Both the position numbers and the translations under genes were made by a program. The notes beneath the pieces were generated by a model. The model was not told the DNA's origin and did not search any database. It worked only from the letters and a program-made list of their open reading frames with translations. Shown here piece by piece: positions 1-5,528 of a stretch of 6,144 nucleotides of DNA. Each line of letters starts with the position of its first letter. Within the stretch, counting starts at the first letter, position 1. Origin of the DNA: Pseudomonadota bacterium (lineage in GTDB: Bacteria > Pseudomonadota > Gammaproteobacteria > Acidithiobacillales > Acidithiobacillaceae); the NCBI GenBank assembly GCA_021827445.1, contig JAKAVW010000189.1, forward strand, positions 1-6,144, given 5' to 3'.

Positions 1-1236
1 CTGTATCACACTGTGAATCGCCGCCGCCTCCCAGTTCGGCAACACGCCCAGCGCCTGGGTCAGGGTCGCCAGCAATGCGCCCTGTCCGTGCAGATGTTTC
101 TCCACATCCTTGGGTTCACCGGCCACCGGCGCCACATAAAACATCTCCGCCGCCGCCGCCATTTCCACCAAGGTCTTGGACCGCTCCTGCAACAACGCCA
201 CCACCGCCGGGAGTTCCGGTCCGGACGCCAGCAAAGACTCGGTTACGCCCACGGCGTTGAGGTAAGGCAGCAGATGCTGCGTCAGCCCCTCCGGGGTCAG
301 CCGTTGCATATGCTGGGCATTGATCCACAGCAGCTTCTCCGGGTTGAAGGCCGATGCCGCCTTGTTCACCGTATCAATGCGGAAAAATTCCACCATTTCC
401 TCGCGGGTAAAGATTTCCTGATCGCCATGGGACCAGCCCAGCCGCACCAGAAAATTGAGCAGCGCGTCGGGCAAAAAGCCCTGTTCACGGTATTCCAGCA
501 CACTCACCGCCCCATGACGCTTGGACAGCTTTTGCTTGTCTGGCCCGAGAATCATCGGCACATGGGCATAAGCGGGCACCTGGGCGCCCAGCACCTGCAA
601 AATCTGCATCTGCCGCGGCGTATTATTGAGATGATCATCACCGCGGATCACGTGGGTGATCCCCATATCCCAGTCATCCACCACCACGCAGAAGTTGTAG
701 GTCGGCGTCCCGTCAGAGCGCGCAATAATCAGATCATCCATTTCACTGTTCTGAAAGCGCACCGTACCGTGAATCAGGTCTTCCACCACTGTTTCACCGC
801 CATCCGGGCTCCGGAAGCGGATCACCGGTGTGATCCCATCACGCGCTGCCGTGCGCTGCCGGCAACGTCCGTCGTAGCGCGGTTTCTCGCCGCGCGCACG
901 CTGCTCCTCGCGCATGGCATCCACTTCCTCACGACTGCAATAGCAATGATAGGCCGTTCCCGCCGCCAGCATCTGCGCCAGCACTTCCCGGTAACGGTCC
1001 ATGCGCCGCATCTGATAGAACGGACCCTCGTCCCAGTCCAGCCCCAGCCAAGCCATCCCCTCCAGAATGGCGGCCGTCGCTTCCGGCGTCGAGCGCTCCA
1101 CATCCGTATCCTCGATACGCAGAACGAAGCGCCCTCCCTGCTGACGCGCGTGCAACCAGGAGTAAAGCGCGGTGCGCACACCACCAATATGCAGATAACC
1201 GGTGGGACTGGGGGCGAAACGGGTACGAACGGACAT
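1..1236 (-). CDS. gltX: Glutamyl-tRNA synthetase, 3' end outside the window
   Basis: This cytoplasmic class I aminoacyl-tRNA synthetase attaches glutamate to tRNA(Glu); in organisms without GlnRS it may also charge tRNA(Gln). The first 412 codons are present. The Rossmann fold opens with FAPSPTGYLHIGG (residues 7-19), containing the HIGH-type motif HIGG at 15-18. LRIEDTD follows at 39-45, the CP/zinc region at 98-127, YNFCVVVDDWDM at 180-191, VIRGDDHLNNTPRQ at 197-209 and the KMSKS-type motif KLSKRHG at 236-242. The anticodon-binding helical domain begins near 265. By recall the E. coli enzyme is about 471 residues and aligns almost without gaps, so roughly 55-60 residues are missing beyond base 1. 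Zinc ligands Cys98, Cys100 and Cys125 are present, but position 127, His in E. coli, is Gln. The ATG at 1236 gives the usual short N-terminus before the RFAPSPTG motif; only a weak AGG lies upstream. Some bacteria, Acidithiobacillus included, carry two GluRS paralogues, and this window cannot say which one this is. Confidence 0.97.
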   Translation of the reverse strand, partial: MSVRTRFAPSPTGYLHIGGVRTALYSWLHARQQGGRFVLRIEDTDVERSTPEATAAILEGMAWLGLDWDEGPFYQMRRMDRYREVLAQMLAAGTAYHCYCSREEVDAMREEQRARGEKPRYDGRCRQRTAARDGITPVIRFRSPDGGETVVEDLIHGTVRFQNSEMDDLIIARSDGTPTYNFCVVVDDWDMGITHVIRGDDHLNNTPRQMQILQVLGAQVPAYAHVPMILGPDKQKLSKRHGAVSVLEYREQGFLPDALLNFLVRLGWSHGDQEIFTREEMVEFFRIDTVNKAASAFNPEKLLWINAQHMQRLTPEGLTQHLLPYLNAVGVTESLLASGPELPAVVALLQERSKTLVEMAAAAEMFYVAPVAGEPKDVEKHLHGQGALLATLTQALGVLPNWEAAAIHSVIQ

Positions 1237-1266
1237 GATGCGCAACCTGAGACTGTCGAAAGCAGG

Positions 1267-1275
1267 ATAATAACA
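1267..1275 (-). promoter_or_regulatory. Candidate extended -10 promoter for gltX
   Basis: Read on the minus strand, the sequence is TG-T-TATTAT: an extended -10 motif plus a hexamer matching TATAAT at five of six positions. It would start transcription near 1259, about 23 bases before the gltX ATG. No good -35 hexamer sits 16-18 bases upstream, which an extended -10 can tolerate. This is inferred from motif match only. Confidence 0.4.
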
Positions 1276-1321
1276 GCCTCCTTGCCCCGCCGGTATCCTT
1301 ATACAGACCGACAAACATCGT

Positions 1322-1351
1322 TTGACTCGGGGCATTCCTTTTGCTTACTAT
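1322..1351 (+). promoter_or_regulatory. Candidate sigma70 promoter for mltD-fabI
   Basis: TTGACT (1322-1327) matches the -35 consensus at five of six positions. It is followed after 18 bases by TACTAT (1346-1351), which keeps the first two and last two bases of the -10 consensus. The predicted start, near 1358, gives a leader of about 110 bases before the transglycosylase ATG. A perfect TATAAT at 1391-1396 is a rival -10, but it has no recognisable -35 at 16-19 bases. Confidence 0.4.
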
Positions 1352-1390
1352 CCATGTAACGGGCAGCAAGCATCATGCCAACCCCATGTT

Positions 1391-1396
1391 TATAAT
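1391..1396 (+). promoter_or_regulatory. Perfect -10 hexamer TATAAT, possible second mltD promoter
   Basis: The hexamer is an exact TATAAT in the AT-rich part of the divergent intergenic region. The sequences 16-19 bases upstream do not resemble TTGACA. The preceding TG is one base too far away for a standard extended -10. Used as a promoter, it would give a leader of about 65 bases. The surroundings (1385-1425) are clearly more AT-rich than the flanking genes. Confidence 0.3.
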
Positions 1397-1455
1397 GATA
1401 TCCTTTTATGAATAGGGTTATATCTGCGGGATGCCCATTGTGGATCGAATCCGCC

Positions 1456-1464
1456 AGGAAGGAG
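1456..1464 (+). promoter_or_regulatory. Strong Shine-Dalgarno for mltD
   Basis: AGGAAGGAG ends four bases before the ATG at 1469. It supports this start, as does the signal peptide that begins immediately at that codon. Confidence 0.75.
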
Positions 1465-1468
1465 CAGC

Positions 1469-3286
1469 ATGAAAAAGCGAATTATCGCTATCGCCACACT
1501 GGTGGCGCTAGGGAGCATTCCTATGGCCTGGGCGGATAGCCAAACCATAGGCCTGCAACAAAGCGATCTTCAGAGCGGTGCAGCCGAAGCCTTGAACGCC
1601 ACCGGACAGGCTGCGGAGCTACAAGACGGCGGGTCAGCCAACGGGCAACGCAGCAATGCTTCCGGCCTATCGGCTACCCTGCAGCAATTTGAAGCGTCAG
1701 GTGCCTTTGGCAACCAGACGGAGCCCGGTAATGTCTGGGCGCATATTGACGACGGCCTGCGACTTAGCGATGTCTCCCGGGTGGAAGTCGACAAATGGCG
1801 CACCTGGTTCCTGCAACATCAGGGCAAACTGGAACAAATTCTCGATAACTCCCGTCCCTTCCTTTATTACGTAGTGTCAGCAGTTGCTCAGCGCGGCCTG
1901 CCCATGGAGTTGGCGCTGCTACCGGCCATCGAAAGCGGCTACAATCCCAAGGCCTATTCTCCGGCGGCCGCAGCGGGCCTTTGGCAATTTGTACCGGGTA
2001 CCGCGCGCAGTTTCGGCCTGCAAAACACCCGCTACGGTGACCCCCGCCTGAGCCTCACCGCCTCCACAAATGCGGCCCTCGATTATCTGTCTTACCTCTA
2101 TAACTATTTCGGTGGCAACTGGCTCCTCGCCATCGCCTCCTACAATGCCGGACAGGGCACGGTTTCCGCGGCCATCCAGCAAAATGTCGCGGCGGGCAAG
2201 CCCACGGATTTCTGGGATCTCAATCTCCCGGAGCAAACGGAAAACTACGTTGCCGAGTTGCTCGCCCTGGCGCAAATCATCAAAAACGCCAAGGCCTACC
2301 ATATTTCCCTGCCCTCCATTCCCAACGCGGCACATATTGCGGTGGTGACCACCCCAAAATCCGTGGCTCTGAATGTAGCAGCAACGCTGATGAATATGCC
2401 GGTCAGCGAATTACAGCACCTCAATGCCGGGCTGAGTTATGGCGTCGCACCGGCTGATTACCAGCTCGTGGTTCCCAAAGACAAGGCTAGAACGCTAAAA
2501 ACTGCGCTATTGACGACACCCCAGGAAGCGGCCGCGCGACCTGCAGGCGCTGTGCCCGCAACGGTGCCACAACTCAGCCATATCACCCTCCGCCCCGGTG
2601 AGACGCTCTGGCATCTGGCACAACGGGCCGGGGTCAGCGTTACCGACCTCAAACGCTGGAATCACATCCACTCCGCGCGCGACCTGCAAGCCGGTCAGCA
2701 CCTCGTAATTTATGGCTCCGGTGGACTGCGTAATGCGGCATACGCGCAACATAATCGTCAGATCACCGTCCATTCCGGCAATACCCTCTCACAACTGGCC
2801 CAACACGCAGGTGTCAGCGTCCACGACCTCATGCGCTGGAACCATATCCGTTCCGCGCGCGACCTGCAGGTCGGCGAGACGCTCACGGTGCATAGCGGCA
2901 CTGCAGCACCGATTTATACGGCCGCCCGCAGTCACCAGCGCCTTACTGTCCGGCCTGGTGAAAGTCTGTGGCAAATCGCGCAACGCGCCGGGGTCGGCGT
3001 CTCCGTACTGGCCCACGCCAATCATCTCACCGAACAGACCATCCTTCATCCCGGACAAGTGCTGAACATCCCGGCGGAAACCGCCGTCGCATCCATCAGC
3101 CCTCGGCAGGAGCGCGCCGCTACACGGGCGGCGCGGACAACGACTTATGTGGTGCGTCAGGGAGACACGCTCTGGCAGATTGCCCAGCAATTCCATGTCC
3201 AGCCCAAATCGCTGATTCAGTGGAATCGCCTGGCCTCGGCCAGCGATATTCAGCCGGGCTCACGTCTCACCATTTATACGCGCTGA
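1469..3286 (+). CDS. mltD: MltD-like lytic murein transglycosylase with four LysM repeats
   Basis: This exported peptidoglycan-cleaving enzyme of the SLT/GH23 fold would cut the MurNAc-GlcNAc bond non-hydrolytically, leaving 1,6-anhydroMurNAc ends. The 605-residue protein starts with a Sec signal peptide (MKKR, hydrophobic core, AWA|D, predicted cleavage after residue 22). A Q/S/A/G-rich linker runs to about 75. The MltD-family lead-in (NVWAHIDDGLRL, 88-99) precedes the SLT domain, about 130-260. Its key motifs are LLPAIESGYNP with predicted catalytic Glu155, GLWQFVPGTAR (170-180), AIASYNAGQG (221-230) and FWDLNLPEQTENYV (248-261). A conserved post-SLT segment (288-346) resembles a degenerate LysM. 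Four clear LysM modules follow at about 371-416, 431-476, 491-536 and 559-604 and should bind glycan strands. Unlike E. coli MltD it has no lipobox, and I see no cysteine in the whole protein, so a soluble periplasmic enzyme is likely. fabI starts 23 bases downstream. The symbol rests on family resemblance. Confidence 0.93.
   Translation: MKKRIIAIATLVALGSIPMAWADSQTIGLQQSDLQSGAAEALNATGQAAELQDGGSANGQRSNASGLSATLQQFEASGAFGNQTEPGNVWAHIDDGLRLSDVSRVEVDKWRTWFLQHQGKLEQILDNSRPFLYYVVSAVAQRGLPMELALLPAIESGYNPKAYSPAAAAGLWQFVPGTARSFGLQNTRYGDPRLSLTASTNAALDYLSYLYNYFGGNWLLAIASYNAGQGTVSAAIQQNVAAGKPTDFWDLNLPEQTENYVAELLALAQIIKNAKAYHISLPSIPNAAHIAVVTTPKSVALNVAATLMNMPVSELQHLNAGLSYGVAPADYQLVVPKDKARTLKTALLTTPQEAAARPAGAVPATVPQLSHITLRPGETLWHLAQRAGVSVTDLKRWNHIHSARDLQAGQHLVIYGSGGLRNAAYAQHNRQITVHSGNTLSQLAQHAGVSVHDLMRWNHIRSARDLQVGETLTVHSGTAAPIYTAARSHQRLTVRPGESLWQIAQRAGVGVSVLAHANHLTEQTILHPGQVLNIPAETAVASISPRQERAATRAARTTTYVVRQGDTLWQIAQQFHVQPKSLIQWNRLASASDIQPGSRLTIYTR
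2579..3280 (+). repeat. Four LysM-coding repeats; first three in exact 180-base register
   Basis: The units begin at about 2579, 2759, 2939 and 3143. The first three are spaced exactly 60 codons apart; the fourth comes 68 codons after the third. Units 1 and 2 are the most alike: both encode AGVSV, DL-x-RWNHI and SARDLQ. They also share the 17-base stretch tccgcgcgcgacctgca at 2672-2688 and 2852-2868, exactly 180 bases apart. Units 3 and 4 keep the LysM framework (V-x-GD/E-T/S-LW-x-IAQ) but have diverged more. Confidence 0.85.
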
Positions 3287-3309
3287 TTCTGGCGTAAGGG
3301 GTTTTTGCA

Positions 3310-4083
3310 ATGGGTTTTATGGAAGGTAAAAAGGCATTGGTTGTCGGCGTGGCCAATGACCGCTCCATCTGCTGGGGCATCGCTCAGGCTATGCATCGTC
3401 AGGGCGCGGACGTGCTGCTCACCTATCAGGGCGAGCGTACCCAAAGCCGGGTGGAAGAGCTGGCAAGCCAGATCGGTGCCCCAGAGCCCCTGGAACTGGA
3501 CCTGATGAACGAAGAGCAACTGGCTGGCGCCATGCATAAGATCCAGTCGTTCTGGGGCGGCGTCGATATTGGCATTCATGGCGCGGCTTTTGCGCCCAAA
3601 GACGAACTCAACGGCAGCTATCTGGACGCCACCACCCGCGAGGGCTTCCGCATTGCCCATGAGGTATCCTCTTACAGCTTCACCGCCATGGCCAAGGCTA
3701 TGCACCCGCTCATGCAGGGTCGGCAGGGCGCCTTGCTGGCCCTCAGCTACCTTGGCGCCGAGCGCGCCATGGCCAACTACAATGTGATGGGACTCGCCAA
3801 AGCCAGCCTTGAAGCCAGCGTCCGTTATCTCGCCTACGCGCTGGGACCGGACGGCATCCGCGTCAACGCCATTTCCGCCGGCCCTATCCGCACCCTCGCG
3901 GCCAGCGGTATCGGCGAGTTCCGCAAAATCCTGGATCACTATGCGGAACATGCGCCCCTGCACCGCAACGTGACGCAAGAGGAAGTCGGCAACACCGCCG
4001 CCTTCCTCTGCTCCGACCTCGCCTCTGGCATCACCGGCGAGATCACCTACGTGGACGCCGGTTTCAACACCGTCGGCTTCTGA
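3310..4083 (+). CDS. fabI: Enoyl-[acyl-carrier-protein] reductase (NADH), FabI
   Basis: FabI catalyses the last step of each type II fatty-acid elongation cycle, reducing trans-2-enoyl-ACP with NAD(P)H in the cytoplasm. The 257-residue product is an atypical short-chain dehydrogenase of usual FabI length (E. coli about 262). The nucleotide-binding segment is GVANDRSICWGIA (13-25). The catalytic set is Tyr147 (in LSYLGAERA), Tyr157 and Lys164 (NYNVMGLAKAS), the Y-x6-K arrangement of the family. RVNAISAGPIRTLAASGI (184-201) and AAFLCSDLASGITGEI (230-245) are classic FabI blocks. Residues 90-95 read HGAAFA where E. coli has HSIGFA, so the triclosan-associated Gly93 is Ala here. The start fits the E. 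coli-like MGF N-terminus and has TAAGGGG at 3295-3301, eight bases upstream. No terminator is visible after the transglycosylase stop 23 bases before, so cotranscription is likely. Confidence 0.96.
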   Translation: MGFMEGKKALVVGVANDRSICWGIAQAMHRQGADVLLTYQGERTQSRVEELASQIGAPEPLELDLMNEEQLAGAMHKIQSFWGGVDIGIHGAAFAPKDELNGSYLDATTREGFRIAHEVSSYSFTAMAKAMHPLMQGRQGALLALSYLGAERAMANYNVMGLAKASLEASVRYLAYALGPDGIRVNAISAGPIRTLAASGIGEFRKILDHYAEHAPLHRNVTQEEVGNTAAFLCSDLASGITGEITYVDAGFNTVGF

Positions 4084-4102
4084 GACGTACGCCGAACCAT
4101 CA

Positions 4103-4112
4103 CGGCGCGCCG
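4103..4112. other. Perfect 10-base GC palindrome between convergent fabI and tal
   Basis: CGGCGCGCCG is its own reverse complement and lies in the 30-base gap between the two stop codons. No T-run follows on either strand, and the dyad leaves no loop, so I do not call it an intrinsic terminator. No better terminator candidate is visible in the gap. Confidence 0.4.
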
Positions 4113-4113
4113 C

Positions 4114-5205
4114 TCACCCCATTGCGCGCGCCACCTCCGCCAGCATTTCCTCAAAACTCTTGGCAAAAGCGGCCATACCTTCGGCCTGCAACTGCTCCGC
4201 CACAGCTCCGTCCATATCGATACCCAGGCTGGCCAGTCGCGCCATGGTCTGCTGTGCCCCTGCCATATTATCTTCGATCCGTGCCACCAGGCTGCCGTGG
4301 TCACGGAGTTTGATCAATGTTTCATCGGGCAAGGTATTGATCGTCTGCGGCCCCATCAGCGGCTCGACGTAGAGCAAATCGGAGTAAGCAGCGTTTTTGG
4401 TACTGGTACTCGCCCAGAGCAGATACTGGGGTCTTGCACCCGCCGTGCGCAGCGCCACAAAATCCTTACCATGGAAAGCCCCCTGATAAATGGTGTATGC
4501 CGATTTCGCCATCGCCACGGCCGCCTTACCACGCAACGCCAAAGCCTCTGACGTGCCAATGACCTCCAGCTTTTGGTCGACCAGCGTATCCACCCGCGAC
4601 AGGAAGAGGCTGGCGACCGCTTTCACCTTGCGTGGATCACCACCGCTGGCCACCCACTGCGTCATTCCTTTCTGATAGGCCGCGAATACGTCACGGACAT
4701 GTTTTAGCCCAAACATCAGGGTCACGTTGACCGACACACCACGGCCAATGAGCGTTGCGAAGGCACGAATACCTGCGGGCGTCGCCGGTACTTTGATCAG
4801 CAGATTGTCCCGCTGCACCAACCCACGCAGCCGTTGCGCCTCAGTCACCGTAGCGGCCTCATCCTGCCCCAGCCGCGGCGACTCCTCCCAACTCACCCAG
4901 CCGTCATCACCGTCCGTTTCCACATGCACCGGATGCAACAGATCGCAGGCCTTACGCAGATCATCCACCACCAGACGCTCATACAACCGTTCTGCGGAGT
5001 CTGCAGGCAGGCGCAGATCCTCCTGATAGTAGGGGCTGGAGTGAATCGACTTCTGAAAAATACTGGGGTTGGAGGTCACCCCGCTGATCCCGTCCTCGTC
5101 GATATAACGCCGCAAAATATCGTCATGGATGAGGGTGCGAGACAGATTATCCAGCCAGATACTTTGTCCAACCTGCTTCCTGAGTGCCCGTAAATCCGTT
5201 GCCAT
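4114..5205 (-). CDS. tal: Transaldolase (long single-domain type)
   Basis: Transaldolase moves a dihydroxyacetone unit from sedoheptulose-7-phosphate to glyceraldehyde-3-phosphate in the non-oxidative pentose phosphate pathway, in the cytoplasm. The 363-residue protein has WLDNLSR (17-23) and the signature GVTSNPSIFQKSI (42-54). LLIKVPATPAG (135-145) carries the predicted Schiff-base Lys138. VSVNVTLMFGL (157-167) and SLFLSRVDTLVD (199-210) complete the TIM-barrel pattern. Its length and the VPATPAG and FxSRVD wording fit the longer family (TIGR00876/Mycobacterium-cyanobacterium type), not the roughly 317-residue E. coli TalB type. Translation is placed at 5205 because AGGAGA lies six bases upstream and the protein then starts MATDLRAL. 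The in-frame ATG at 5253 would add 16 residues (MGGCCIYRQNQ...) with no family resemblance. It converges on fabI and diverges from lysC. Confidence 0.95.
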   Translation of the reverse strand: MATDLRALRKQVGQSIWLDNLSRTLIHDDILRRYIDEDGISGVTSNPSIFQKSIHSSPYYQEDLRLPADSAERLYERLVVDDLRKACDLLHPVHVETDGDDGWVSWEESPRLGQDEAATVTEAQRLRGLVQRDNLLIKVPATPAGIRAFATLIGRGVSVNVTLMFGLKHVRDVFAAYQKGMTQWVASGGDPRKVKAVASLFLSRVDTLVDQKLEVIGTSEALALRGKAAVAMAKSAYTIYQGAFHGKDFVALRTAGARPQYLLWASTSTKNAAYSDLLYVEPLMGPQTINTLPDETLIKLRDHGSLVARIEDNMAGAQQTMARLASLGIDMDGAVAEQLQAEGMAAFAKSFEEMLAEVARAMG

Positions 5206-5211
5206 GCCAAT

Positions 5212-5217
5212 TCTCCT
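5212..5217 (-). promoter_or_regulatory. Shine-Dalgarno deciding the tal start
   Basis: Minus-strand AGGAGA sits six bases before the ATG at 5205. It is the reason for preferring this start over the upstream in-frame ATG at 5253. Confidence 0.75.
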
Positions 5218-5232
5218 GACTTGATTCTGCCG

Positions 5233-5264
5233 ATATATACAACATCCACCCAATCTTCAGTCTA
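5233..5264 (-). promoter_or_regulatory. Weak candidate promoter for tal
   Basis: On the minus strand a TATATAT run (5239-5233) lies 19 bases after TAGACT (5264-5259), a four-of-six match to the -35 consensus. The spacing is longer than ideal. It would place the transcript start about 20 bases before the ATG, just upstream of the Shine-Dalgarno. Confidence 0.28.
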
Positions 5265-5490
5265 GCAGACCAGAGTCTGGCAAACCGTGGCATGGACTGC
5301 CAGCTCCGGTCTAGGAACGGCAACGGGCGTTCGCCGCGCAGTCGCGGCCACCGGACCGCATCCTCTGGCCCGCACTTTTCTTCATTGGGGCTCATATTGA
5401 AAATGCGCTGCCTGCGGCGTTGAAAGCAGTCGGGCACCGCGTCGCAAACAGCTTCCGCAGCGCGTCCTGTACAGACCCCGCCGCAACGAT

Positions 5491-5520
5491 TTATCATCTG
5501 CCCTTAATTTTTCATAAAAT
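5491..5520 (+). promoter_or_regulatory. Candidate lysC promoter implying a nearly leaderless mRNA
   Basis: TTATCA (5491-5496, four of six to TTGACA) and TAAAAT (5515-5520, five of six to TATAAT) are separated by 18 bases in a local AT-rich island. Transcription would begin at about 5526-5528, at or just before the lysC ATG at 5529. There is no Shine-Dalgarno between this element and the ATG. The match is by eye and could be fortuitous. Confidence 0.33.
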
Positions 5521-5528
5521 CACTGAAA

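Larger units (their letters stand above)
5206..5528. other. Divergent tal-lysC intergenic region with several small dyads
   Basis: These 323 bases carry no gene I can support. Dyads in order are CCAGA-G-TCTGG (5270-5280), TGGCA-N5-TGCCA (5288-5302), GGCG-TT-CGCC (5326-5335) and GCCGCG-CAGT-CGCGGC (5333-5348). None is followed by a T-run, so none is a terminator. The middle (5300-5480) is GC-rich and the last 40 bases are AT-rich. I see no recognisable lysine riboswitch or tRNA. Reading frames crossing this region show no family motifs. Some dyads of this size are expected by chance in 300 GC-rich bases. Confidence 0.5.

Noticed and set aside
13..1359. A 448-codon open frame on the plus strand
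   Set aside because: It lies antisense to gltX, whose minus-strand frame shows every GluRS motif. The plus-strand product is a His/Arg/Gln-rich composition artefact of a GC-rich gene with no family motif.
1440..1457. tRNA T-arm-like sequence (GGATCGAATCC followed by GCCA) before mltD
   Set aside because: No matching acceptor, D or anticodon arms can be placed upstream, and the invariant TTC is ATC. It is probably chance, so I do not propose a tRNA or attachment-site remnant.
5288..5302. TGGCA-N5-TGCCA as a sigma54 (-24/-12) promoter
   Set aside because: The GG and GC dinucleotides are separated by eight bases, not the required ten.
5333..5348. Six-pair GC hairpin as an intrinsic terminator
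   Set aside because: No T-run follows the stem on either strand, and neither neighbouring gene ends there.
5147..5497. A 116-codon minus-strand frame crossing the tal start and intergenic region
   Set aside because: It overlaps the tal 5' end in another frame, has no clear ribosome binding site at its ATG or at the internal ATG near 5395, and shows no recognisable domain.
5206..5528. Lysine riboswitch upstream of lysC
   Set aside because: I could not recognise the conserved multi-helix lysine riboswitch core by eye. A covariance-model search would settle it.
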